64,000 bases of DNA, from the NCBI GenBank assembly GCA_965260935.1, contig OZ253374.1, positions 3,286,001 to 3,350,000 of the forward strand, read 5' to 3'. The notes beneath the pieces were generated by a model. The model ran no database searches and was not told where the DNA came from. It saw only the letters and a list, made by a program, of their open reading frames with translations. Positions 38,464-46,370 of this stretch are shown piece after piece. Source of the DNA: JBBROS01 sp965260935. GTDB lineage: Bacteria; Pseudomonadota; Alphaproteobacteria; Acetobacterales; Acetobacteraceae. A program made the position numbers and the translations under genes. Positions within the stretch are counted from its first letter, which is position 1; the number at the start of each line of letters is the position of its first letter.

Positions 38464-38904
38464 ATGGCACGCGTAAAACGGGGCGTCACCACCCACGCCC
38501 GGCACAAGAAGGTCCTGGCCGCCAGCAAAGGCTTCGTCGGACGCAGCTCGACCAACTACCGCATCGCGCTCGAGCGCCTGGAGAAATCCCTCCAATACGC
38601 CTACCGCGACCGCCGCCAGAAGAAGCGCGACTTCCGCGGCCTCTGGATTCAGCGCATCAACGCCGCCGTCCGCGAGCACGGCCTCACCTACAGCCGCTTC
38701 ATCGCCGGCGTGAAGGCAACCGGCATCGAGATGGACCGCAAGATCCTGGCCGCCATCGCCTACGACGACCCGGCCGCCTTCGCCGCCATCGTCGAGCAGG
38801 TCAAAGCCGTCATCCACACCTCCAACGAGGACGAGACGGTCGCCAACCTAGCCGCGCTGACGGAAAACCCCACCGAAGGCGGCCCGTTACAAGCCACAAC
38901 CTAA
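38464..38904 (+). CDS. rplT: 50S ribosomal protein L20
   Basis: This L20 starts MARVKRGVTTHARHKKVLAA and keeps the RNA-binding KGFVGRSSTNYRIA and YRDRRQKKRDFRGLWIQRINAA. It is 146 residues, about 25-28 longer than the usual 118, because of an acidic, low-complexity C-terminal tail after residue 118. AAGGAGG precedes the ATG. L20 assembles early on 23S rRNA and in some bacteria represses its own operon. Confidence 0.96.
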   Translation: MARVKRGVTTHARHKKVLAASKGFVGRSSTNYRIALERLEKSLQYAYRDRRQKKRDFRGLWIQRINAAVREHGLTYSRFIAGVKATGIEMDRKILAAIAYDDPAAFAAIVEQVKAVIHTSNEDETVANLAALTENPTEGGPLQATT

Positions 38905-38914
38905 CAAGCGGGGT

Positions 38915-38955
38915 CTGGGGCCAAAAACCCCAGCGGGTCGAGGGCAGCGCCCTCG
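38915..38955. repeat. REP-like pair of hairpins between rplT and pheS
   Basis: Two adjacent stem-loops fill this gap. The first is CTGGGG (38915-38920) with CCCCAG (38928-38933). The second is CGAGGGC (38939-38945) with GCCCTCG (38949-38955) around a three-base loop. The GGGTCTGGGG...CGGGTCGAGGGC layout resembles dispersed intergenic palindromes of alphaproteobacteria. They may attenuate or stabilise the rplT-pheS transcript. Confidence 0.5.
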
Positions 38956-38976
38956 CCTTGCCTGCCCAAGGTCCCA

Positions 38977-40035
38977 ATGTCCGACACGATCCAGACCGAA
39001 ACCGAACTCGCCCTCCAGGCCGCGCAGGATTTGCGCGCCTGGGACACTGTTCGCGTCGCCACGCTGGGCAAGCAGGGCAAGCTCACCGCGCTCCTGAAGC
39101 AGCTCGGCGCTCTTCCCCCCGACGAGCGCCGCGCCCGGGGCGCAGCCCTCAACGACCTCCGCGACACCCTTGCCGCCGCCATCGAGGCCCGCCGCGCCGA
39201 GCTGGAAGCCGAGGCGCTGAACGCCCGCCTGGCCGCCGAAACGATCGACGTCACCCTCCCGCCGCCGCCCAAGCCGCAAGGCCTGATCCACCCCATCACC
39301 CGCACCATGGAGGAAATGGCCGCCATCTTCGGCGCCATGGGCTTCCGCGTCGGCGAAGGCCTCGACGTGCAGACCGATTGGTTCAACTTCGGCGCCCTCA
39401 ACATCCCCGCCCACCATCCGGCCCGCGCCGACCACGACACCTTCTATCTCCCCGGCACGAGAAACGGCCGCCCCCTTCTGCTCCGCACGCAAACCAGCGA
39501 CGTGCAGATCATCTCCATGCTCAACGAGCCCCCGCCGTTGCGCGTCATCGCCCCCGGACGCACCTACCGCGCCGACCACGACGCCACCCACAGCCCGATG
39601 TTCCACCAGTGCGAAGGTCTTTGCATCGACCGCGACATCACCCTCGGCCACCTGAAAGGCTGCCTGACCGACTTCCTCCGCGCCTATTTCCGTCTAGCCA
39701 ACCTCCCCATCCGCTTCCGCAGCAGCTACTTCCCCTTCACCGAACCCAGCATGGAGGTCGACATCGGCTGGGACCGCCGCACCGGGGAGCTGGGTGCCGG
39801 ATCGGACTGGCTGGAAATCCTCGGCAGCGGCATGGTCCACCCCCGCGTGCTGGCCAATTGCGGCCTCGACCCGCGCGAATGGCAAGGCTTCGCCTTCGGC
39901 ATGGGCGTCGAGCGCGTCGCCATGCTGAAGCACGGCATCCCCGACCTCCGCCCCTTCTACGACAGCGACCAGCGCTGGCTCCGCCATTACGGCGCCAGCC
40001 CCCTCGCTCCCGCCAGCCTGCACGAGGGCGCATGA
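38977..40035 (+). CDS. pheS: Phenylalanyl-tRNA synthetase alpha subunit
   Basis: This 352-residue class II aminoacyl-tRNA synthetase has an N-terminal coiled-coil arm (about 1-90). The catalytic core holds HPARADHDTFYLP (motif 2 region), YRADHDATHSPMFHQCEG, and motif 3 in WQGFAFGMGVERVAMLKHGIPDLRPF. With PheT it charges tRNA-Phe. The stop overlaps the pheT ATG by four bases. Two hairpins separate it from rplT. Confidence 0.96.
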   Translation: MSDTIQTETELALQAAQDLRAWDTVRVATLGKQGKLTALLKQLGALPPDERRARGAALNDLRDTLAAAIEARRAELEAEALNARLAAETIDVTLPPPPKPQGLIHPITRTMEEMAAIFGAMGFRVGEGLDVQTDWFNFGALNIPAHHPARADHDTFYLPGTRNGRPLLLRTQTSDVQIISMLNEPPPLRVIAPGRTYRADHDATHSPMFHQCEGLCIDRDITLGHLKGCLTDFLRAYFRLANLPIRFRSSYFPFTEPSMEVDIGWDRRTGELGAGSDWLEILGSGMVHPRVLANCGLDPREWQGFAFGMGVERVAMLKHGIPDLRPFYDSDQRWLRHYGASPLAPASLHEGA

Positions 40036-42482
40036 AGTTCACCCTCGACTGGCTCCGCACCCACCTGGACACCGCAGCCAGCCTGACCGAGATCACCGCC
40101 CGCCTCACCGGCATCGGCCTGGAGCTTGAATCCGTCACCGACCCCGGCGCAGCCCTCGCCCCCTTCCGCGTCGCCCATGTCATCAGCGCCGAGCAGCACC
40201 CCAACGCCGACCGTCTCCGCGCCTGCCAGGTGGACGCGGGCGCCGGCCCCGTCAGCGTCGTCTGCGGCGCACCCAACGCCCGCACCGGCATGAAAGCCGT
40301 GTTCGCCCCGCCCGGCGCATACATCCCCGGTACCGGCATCACCCTCAAGGTCGGCGAGATCCGCGGCGTTTCCAGCGCCGGGATGCTCCTCTCCCGCCGC
40401 GAGATGGGCCTCGGCGAAGAGCACGACGGCATCCTCGAACTCCCCGAAGACGCCCCCGTCGGCACGCCCTATCCCGCCTACGCCGGCCTCACCGACCCGG
40501 TCATCGAGATTGGCGTCACCCCCAACCGTGGCGACGCGCTCGGCGTCCGCGGCATCGCCCGCGACCTCGCCGCCTCCGGCCTCGGCACGCTCAAACCTTG
40601 GTCCCGCCCCACCATCCAAGCCAGCTACGACAGCCCCACGCGATGGGCCATCGCCAACACCGCCGCCTGCCCCTGGATCATGGGCCGCACCATCCGCGGC
40701 CTGCGCAACGGTTCCAGCCCCGATTGGCTGCAACGCCGCCTGCTCGCCATCGGCCTGCGCCCGATCAACGCCCTCGTCGACGTCACCAACTTCTTCTGCT
40801 TCGACCTCGGCCGCCCGCTGCACGTCTTCGACGCCGCCCGCCTCGCCGGCCCCACCCTCACCCTCCGCCCCGGCGCCGGCGAAACCTTCCGCGCCCTCAA
40901 CGGCCGCGACTACACAGCCGACCCGGCCGACTGCGTCATCGCCGACGAGCAGGGCGTCCAATCCCTCGCCGGCGTCATGGGCGGCGAGGCCACCGGCTGC
41001 ACCGAAAGTACCACCGCCGTCTTCGTCGAATGCGCCCTGTTCGACCCGGTCGCCGTCGCGCTGACCGGCCGCCGCCACGGCATCGCCAGCGACGCCCGCC
41101 AGCGGTTCGAGCGCGGCATCGACCAAGCCTTCCTCCCCGCCGCCCTGGACGCCGCCACCGCCCTCATCCAATCCCTTTGCGGCGGCGAAGCGAGCCACGC
41201 CACCGAAGCCGGCGCGGAACCCGGTTGGCGTCGCACTGCCAAGCTGCGCTTCGCCCGCATCGCCGCTTTGGGCGGCACAGACGTCCCCGCCAACGAGGCC
41301 GTCGCCAGCCTGGAACGCCTCGGCTTCACCGTCGAATCTCGCGACCAGGCCCAAGTCGCCGTCGCCGTCCCCTCCTGGCGCAACGACATCGCGCCGGGCG
41401 TGGCGCTCGACCCGAACCCGGCCCTCCCCGCCGCCCGCGTCGCCGAGCTCGAAGCCGCCTGCGCCGAAGCCGAGCCCGAAGCCGACCTCATCGAGGAAAT
41501 CCTCCGCCTCCGCGGCCTCGACGCCATCCCCCCCGTCTCCCTCCCGCGCCAAGCCGCCGTCCCGCCCGCGACCCTCACGCCCCGCCAAGTCCGCGCCGCC
41601 CTCGCCCGCCGCACCCTCGCCGCCGCCGGGCTGCTGGAATGCGTCACGTTCAGCTTCACCGACCACGCCGCCGCCGCCCTCTTCGCCCCTGACGACCCGG
41701 CGCTCCGCCTCGTCAACCCCATCGCCGCCGACCTCGATCAGCTCCGCCCCACCCCCGTCGTCACCCTCGCCCAAGCCGCCGCTCGCAACGCCGCCCGCGG
41801 CTACCCCGACAACCTCCTGTTCGAAGCCGGCCCGGCCTTCGCCGCCAGCGCCCAAGAGGCCGTCGCCGCCGGCCTGTTCACTGGTCAATCCCCCCGCCAT
41901 CCCACGGTCCCCGCCCACCCCTACGGCGCACTCGACGCCAAATCCGCCGCCCTCTCCGTCCTTGAAGCCCTCGCCCTCCCAATGGGCAGCCTCTCAATCA
42001 CCCAGGACGCCCCCGCCTGGTATCACCCCGGCCAATCCGGCGTCATCCGCCAAGGCCCCAAGCTCATCCTCGCCACCTTCGGCGCGCTCCATCCCTCGGT
42101 CGCCGCGGCGCTCGGCCTGCAAGCCGCCGCCGCCTTCGAGGTGTTCCTGGACCGCATCCCCGAACCGAAACGCCGCAAGCGCCCGGCGCCCGACCTCTCC
42201 CCGTTCCAGCCCGTCCGCCGCGACTTCGCCTTCCTCGTCCCCGCGGCCACCCCCGCCGACGCCGTCCTCCGCGCCGCCCGCTCGGCCGGCCGCGCCCAGA
42301 TCGCCGAGGCCCGCGTGTTCGACGTGTTCCGGGGCGGCTCCATCCCTGAAGGCCGGAAATCCGTCGCCATCGAGGTCGTCCTGCAACCGCACGACCACAC
42401 CTTCACCGACGCCGAACTCGAAGCCGTTTCGCAGAAGATCATCGCGGCGGTTGTCCAAGTGACCGGCGCCAGCCTACGCTGA
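40032..42482 (+). CDS. pheT: Phenylalanyl-tRNA synthetase beta subunit
   Basis: This 816-residue protein has an N-terminal tRNA-binding domain (about 38-150; CGAPNARTGM), the B3/B4 editing domain (about 210-370; VTNFFCFDLGRPLHVFDA), the B5 domain, a catalytic-like domain, and the C-terminal anticodon-binding FDX-ACB domain (PVRRDFAFLV). Within the B5 region, between PSWRNDI and EADLIEEIL, there is an extra stretch of about 28 residues (454-482), Ala/Glu-rich and probably helical, that E. coli PheT lacks. The ATG overlaps pheS. Confidence 0.95.
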   Translation: MKFTLDWLRTHLDTAASLTEITARLTGIGLELESVTDPGAALAPFRVAHVISAEQHPNADRLRACQVDAGAGPVSVVCGAPNARTGMKAVFAPPGAYIPGTGITLKVGEIRGVSSAGMLLSRREMGLGEEHDGILELPEDAPVGTPYPAYAGLTDPVIEIGVTPNRGDALGVRGIARDLAASGLGTLKPWSRPTIQASYDSPTRWAIANTAACPWIMGRTIRGLRNGSSPDWLQRRLLAIGLRPINALVDVTNFFCFDLGRPLHVFDAARLAGPTLTLRPGAGETFRALNGRDYTADPADCVIADEQGVQSLAGVMGGEATGCTESTTAVFVECALFDPVAVALTGRRHGIASDARQRFERGIDQAFLPAALDAATALIQSLCGGEASHATEAGAEPGWRRTAKLRFARIAALGGTDVPANEAVASLERLGFTVESRDQAQVAVAVPSWRNDIAPGVALDPNPALPAARVAELEAACAEAEPEADLIEEILRLRGLDAIPPVSLPRQAAVPPATLTPRQVRAALARRTLAAAGLLECVTFSFTDHAAAALFAPDDPALRLVNPIAADLDQLRPTPVVTLAQAAARNAARGYPDNLLFEAGPAFAASAQEAVAAGLFTGQSPRHPTVPAHPYGALDAKSAALSVLEALALPMGSLSITQDAPAWYHPGQSGVIRQGPKLILATFGALHPSVAAALGLQAAAAFEVFLDRIPEPKRRKRPAPDLSPFQPVRRDFAFLVPAATPADAVLRAARSAGRAQIAEARVFDVFRGGSIPEGRKSVAIEVVLQPHDHTFTDAELEAVSQKIIAAVVQVTGASLR

Positions 42483-42485
42483 TCC

Positions 42486-43112
42486 ATGGCCGCCACGCCC
42501 ACCCTCACCCCCGCCGAGCTGCAAACGCTGGAATCCCTGCTCGCCAAGCTGGACGGGCAAAGCGGCAATCTCCCCTATCCCCTCTTCCGCTTCATCACCG
42601 AAGTCACCGCGACGGCCAACGTCGACCTGCTGGTTCAGGACGACGCGAACCGCACCCTTCTCGCCTGGCGCGACGACCCCTTCGGCGCCGGCTGGCACGT
42701 CCCTGGCAGCATCATCCGCCACCGCGAGGAGATCGCCCACCGCATCGCCCTTTGCGCCCAGGACGAATTTGGCTGCGACGTCCACGCCGCCGCTCGCCCC
42801 ATCGCCTTGCTGCAGATCTTCGACGACCGCGGCCACTCCATCTCGCTCTGCTATCCGGCGCGCTTGCTCGGCAGCCCAGGCAAGCGCGTGATCAGCGAAG
42901 CCGAAACGCCTGAACCCGGCGACCTTTGCTGGTTCGCCAACCCGCCCGCGCAACTCTACCCAAGTCATCTTGTCTACCGTGAGCTGCTTGCTCAGCTTGA
43001 CGCCGGCCTGTTGAGCGCCGGCATCCCGGTCCTGACCCAGCACACCGGACATCGCGACGCCGCCCAAACAAGCGCGGGCGGTTCCATCAGTTCGGATACG
43101 TCGCTGGCCTAA
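42486..43112 (+). CDS. Nudix-fold protein with degenerate box
   Basis: This 208-residue protein starts three bases after pheT. The central region resembles the GDP-mannose mannosyl hydrolase branch of Nudix enzymes: DANRTLLAWRDDPFGAGWHVPGSIIRHREE followed by ALCAQDEFGCDV. The usual REUxEE core is replaced (AHRIALCAQDEFG), as is partly true of that branch. A C-terminal LYPSHLVYRELLAQL helix completes the fold. A nucleotide-sugar substrate is plausible but unproven, and it could be inactive. It overlaps the convergent ModA-like gene by 26 bases. Confidence 0.7.
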   Translation: MAATPTLTPAELQTLESLLAKLDGQSGNLPYPLFRFITEVTATANVDLLVQDDANRTLLAWRDDPFGAGWHVPGSIIRHREEIAHRIALCAQDEFGCDVHAAARPIALLQIFDDRGHSISLCYPARLLGSPGKRVISEAETPEPGDLCWFANPPAQLYPSHLVYRELLAQLDAGLLSAGIPVLTQHTGHRDAAQTSAGGSISSDTSLA

Positions 43113-43953
43113 CGGTCACCCACCGCCGGGCAGGCTTCATCGGAGCATCGAATCCGTAGTGCGCCAAAATAGCTTGGCCGTCACCCGACAAGACGTAAAG
43201 AATGAACGGCAAGGCGGTCCGCGCGTCGGCGGCCTTCAACGCCGTAAGCCCATACTCGGCGCCTACGGCCATGTCCGGCGGAACCTCGACGACGCCGAGC
43301 CCGGGCATCTCGGCTGCCGCCGCCTTGGCTGCGGTACAGTAGGCCAGGAATATGTCCGCCCGGCCCTCGCTGACGTTCCAGGCGTAAACGCTTCGCCCCT
43401 CGGGCGGGCGGCCCGCGTCCGGAGATCCCGTGAGCTTCAGCGCCTTTCCCTTCAAGACAGCGCCCGCTCCCGGCTGCACCAGATCGGCTTTGGCAAACAA
43501 CTGCCACGCATAGTCGCCGGCAGGGTCGTTGTCGGGGGTCGATGTCCCGAGCTTCACGCCGGGTTCCAGCATCGTGCTCAGAAGCGTGCCGGGCGTGACG
43601 GTCAAACCAGGGCGCACGATGGCGCACAAGCGGTTGCGCGCGAACAGCGCCACCGGCCACGCCTTACCCTGTTCGGCAAGCGCCTCCGGGTTGCCCATGT
43701 CGGCAGACGCGTAAACGTCGCCCGCGCCGCTTTTTTCAAGCTGTTGCCGCAGCAGCCCCGAAGCCCCGAACGTAGCCTCGACTTTAATGCCATGCGCCGC
43801 GGTAAAAGCCCGGCCCAGCTCGGTCATCGCTTGCTTCAGGCTGCCTGCCGCGTAAAGGCGCACGACGCGCTCCTCCGCCTGCGCCGCCGAAGCGGAAACG
43901 GCAACGGCGCCAAGCAACGCCATCGCCATCCCGGCCCGAAGCAGCCGCCTCAC
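43087..43953 (-). CDS. ModA-like molybdate-type substrate-binding protein
   Basis: This 288-residue periplasmic protein has a signal peptide (cleavage near ASAAQAEE, about 27). The mature start VVRLYAAGSLKQAMTELGRAF and KSGAGDVYASADMGNPEAL are characteristic of the ModA family. ARNRLCAIV and ADIFLAYCTAAK fit the second lobe. It begins with GTG overlapping the tupA-like stop. No modB or modC gene is adjacent, so its transporter must be elsewhere or it has another role. Confidence 0.82.
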   Translation of the reverse strand: MRRLLRAGMAMALLGAVAVSASAAQAEERVVRLYAAGSLKQAMTELGRAFTAAHGIKVEATFGASGLLRQQLEKSGAGDVYASADMGNPEALAEQGKAWPVALFARNRLCAIVRPGLTVTPGTLLSTMLEPGVKLGTSTPDNDPAGDYAWQLFAKADLVQPGAGAVLKGKALKLTGSPDAGRPPEGRSVYAWNVSEGRADIFLAYCTAAKAAAAEMPGLGVVEVPPDMAVGAEYGLTALKAADARTALPFILYVLSGDGQAILAHYGFDAPMKPARRWVTVRPATYPN

Positions 43954-44798
43954 AACGCCGGCTTATCGGCATCCGGGAAGAAAAGCTGCTCCCCGCCGAT
44001 CTTATAGCTGGCGATCACCTCCTGCCCGGCCGGCGACACCAGCCAGTTGATGAACTTGCGCCCCATCTCCGCCTTCACCCCCGGATGCTTGGCCGGATTG
44101 ACCAGCATCACCCCATACTGGTTGAACAGCCGCTTATCGCCCTGGACGGCGATGCCGAGATCCTGCCGGTTGTGGAAATTAAGCCAAGTGCCGCGGTCCG
44201 ACAGGGTATAGGCATTCAACGCCGCCGCCGCGTTCAGCGCCGCCCCCATGCCGCCGCCGATGTCCTTGTACCAGCCCCCCCCGTCGCTGGCCGTCTTCGG
44301 ATCGATCCCGGCGTCATGCCAGAACCGCAGCTCCGCCCGGTTGGTGCCGCTGTCGTCCCCCCGGCTGACGAACGGCGCTTTCGCCGCCGCGATCAACTTG
44401 AACGCCCCGACCGTATCCGTGCTGCCATCCACCCCGGCCGGGTCCGACGTCGGCCCGACCACGATGAAATCGTTGTACATGACGTCGTGCCGGCCGACCC
44501 CGTAGCCGTCCGCCACGAACGTCAGCTCCGCCTTGCGGTCATGCACGAACAGCACGTCGGCATCGCCTCTCCGCCCGATCTCGAGCGCCTGCCCGGTGCC
44601 CACGGCCACGACATGCACCTCGATCCCGGTCGCCTTGGTAAAGGCAGGCAGCAAATGCGAAAACAGGCCGGACGCCTGGGTCGAGGTCGTGGACGCGACG
44701 GTGATGAACGGCTCGGCCCGGGCCGGCGTCGCCGCGGCCGAAAGCCAGGCGGCAATGCCGAACAGCAGCCCCAGCGCCGGACGCCTGCCCACACGCAT
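43950..44798 (-). CDS. tupA: TupA-like tungstate-binding protein
   Basis: This 282-residue periplasmic protein has a signal peptide ending ATPARAEP (about 29). The TupA signatures are all present: ASTTSTQASGLF, VVAVGTGQALEIGRRGDADVLFVHD, MYNDFIVVGP and SRGDDSGTNRAE. TupA binds tungstate, and sometimes molybdate, for an ABC importer. tupB and tupC are not adjacent. It follows the Mop gene by 13 bases and overlaps the ModA-like gene (GTGA). Confidence 0.87.
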   Translation of the reverse strand: MRVGRRPALGLLFGIAAWLSAAATPARAEPFITVASTTSTQASGLFSHLLPAFTKATGIEVHVVAVGTGQALEIGRRGDADVLFVHDRKAELTFVADGYGVGRHDVMYNDFIVVGPTSDPAGVDGSTDTVGAFKLIAAAKAPFVSRGDDSGTNRAELRFWHDAGIDPKTASDGGGWYKDIGGGMGAALNAAAALNAYTLSDRGTWLNFHNRQDLGIAVQGDKRLFNQYGVMLVNPAKHPGVKAEMGRKFINWLVSPAGQEVIASYKIGGEQLFFPDADKPAL

Positions 44799-44811
44799 AT
44801 CGCGGCGCGCC

Positions 44812-45021
44812 CTACTTCGCCACCATCACGTCCGACGACTTGATCACCGCCGTCGCCGCGTCCCCCACCTTGAGCCCGAGGTCATCGATCGCCTCGTTCG
44901 TGATTGAGGAGTGGATCGTCACCCCGTTGCCGATGTCGATATGCACGTGCCCGGTCGTCTGCCCCTTCGCCACGCTCTTGACCGTGCCCTTGATCTGGTT
45001 CCGCGCGCTCAGCTTCATCAT
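44812..45021 (-). CDS. mop: Molbindin (Mop), single TOBE domain
   Basis: This 69-residue protein starts MMKLSARNQIKGTVKSVAKG and continues with ITNEAIDDLGLKVGDAATAVIKSSDVMV, the full TOBE/Mop fold. Mop proteins assemble as hexamers that store molybdate or tungstate in the cytoplasm. AAGGA precedes the paired ATG codons, and the first ATG overlaps the der stop (ATGA), tying oxyanion storage to the der operon. Confidence 0.9.
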   Translation of the reverse strand: MMKLSARNQIKGTVKSVAKGQTTGHVHIDIGNGVTIHSSITNEAIDDLGLKVGDAATAVIKSSDVMVAK

Positions 45022-46370
45022 CAATTTCCTTTTTCCACGTAAGGGTTGCTCGTCCCCCGCAGCAGCAACCGGATCGGCACGCCGGGCAACCCGAACTCCG
45101 CCCGCAAGCTGTTCACCAGATACCGCTGATACGTCTCCGGCATCATCTCCGCCCGCGTCCCGAACGCGATGAACGTCGGCGGACGCGCCTTCGCCTGCGT
45201 CACGTAGCGCAGCTTCAGCCGCCGCCCGTCCACCAGCGGCGGCGCGTGGGCGTCCAAGGCCTCCTCGAACCAGCGGTTCAACGCCCCCGTCGCCACCCGC
45301 TTGTTCCAGACCTCGTGCGCCGCCCGCACCGCCGGCAGCAGCCGCTCCACCCCCGCCCCCGTCAGCCCCGACAGCGTCACCACCGGGATGCCCTTCATCT
45401 GCGCCATCCCGCTTTCCAGCCGATCCAGGATCGCCCGCTTGACCTCCCCTCTTGCCGACACCGCGTCCCACTTCGTCAATGCCAGCACGCAAGCCCGTCC
45501 CTCCCGCTCGGTCAGCCGCCCGATCTGCAAGTCCTGCTCGTGCAGCCCCAGCACGGCATCGACGCACAGCACCACCACCTCGGCCATCTTCAGCGCCTCG
45601 ATGCTGGCGCTGACCGACATCTTCTCCAGCGCCTGCTCCACCCGCGCCCGCTTGCGTAGGCCCGCCGTGTCCACCAGCTCGATCGGCCCCGCCGCGTCCG
45701 CCAACTGCACCGCCACCGCGTCCCGCGTCAGCCCCGGCTCCGGCCCGGTAATCATCCGCTCCTCGCCCAGCAGCCGGTTCAGCAGCGTGCTCTTCCCCGC
45801 GTTCGGCCGCCCGACGATCGCCAGCTTCAACGCCCGCCCGCCCTCGTCCGCGAACCCCTCCCCTTGCTCCGGCAGCCGCTCGGCGATCGAGCTCATCAGG
45901 TCCGACAGCCCCTCCCCATGCTCCGCCGACAGCGCCAGCGGCTCCCCCAGCCCAAGCGAATACGCCTCCATCGCCGCCGCCGCCCCGGCCCGCCCCTCCG
46001 CCTTGTTCGCCGCCAGCAGCACCGGACGTCCCTGCCGCCGCAGCCAAGCCGCGAAGTGCTCGTCCGCCGGCGTGATCCCCGACCGCACGTCCACCACGAA
46101 CACCACCAGGTCCGCGATCCCCACCGCCGCCTCCGAGGACGCCCGCATCCGCCCGAACAGGCTCTCCGGCGTCGCCTCCTCCAGCCCCGCCGTATCGATC
46201 AGCCGCACCCGCTTGCCCCGAAGCAGCGCCTCCGCCTCCTTGCGGTCCCGCGTCACCCCCGGCGTGTCGGACACCAGCGCCTGCCGCCGCCCCGCCAGCT
46301 TGTTGAACAGCGTGCTCTTGCCGACGTTCGGCCGCCCGGCAATCACCACGATCGGCAGCGCGCCCGTCAT
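45021..46370 (-). CDS. der: Ribosome-associated GTPase Der (EngA)
   Basis: This 449-residue protein has two tandem GTPase domains and a C-terminal KH-like domain. G1 motifs are GRPNVGKST (12-20) and GRPNAGKST (about 190). Switch II motifs are DTAGLEEA and DTAGLRKR. G4 is NKAE in the first domain and TKWD in the second. It acts in 50S subunit maturation. The ATG overlaps bamB (ATGA) and the stop overlaps mop. Confidence 0.96.
   Translation of the reverse strand: MTGALPIVVIAGRPNVGKSTLFNKLAGRRQALVSDTPGVTRDRKEAEALLRGKRVRLIDTAGLEEATPESLFGRMRASSEAAVGIADLVVFVVDVRSGITPADEHFAAWLRRQGRPVLLAANKAEGRAGAAAAMEAYSLGLGEPLALSAEHGEGLSDLMSSIAERLPEQGEGFADEGGRALKLAIVGRPNAGKSTLLNRLLGEERMITGPEPGLTRDAVAVQLADAAGPIELVDTAGLRKRARVEQALEKMSVSASIEALKMAEVVVLCVDAVLGLHEQDLQIGRLTEREGRACVLALTKWDAVSARGEVKRAILDRLESGMAQMKGIPVVTLSGLTGAGVERLLPAVRAAHEVWNKRVATGALNRWFEEALDAHAPPLVDGRRLKLRYVTQAKARPPTFIAFGTRAEMMPETYQRYLVNSLRAEFGLPGVPIRLLLRGTSNPYVEKGN

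Noticed and set aside
38427..40031. Upstream extension of the pheT frame through rplT and pheS
   Set aside because: The frame is open but out of phase with rplT and pheS, and the ATGA overlap at 40032 gives the normal PheT N-terminus.
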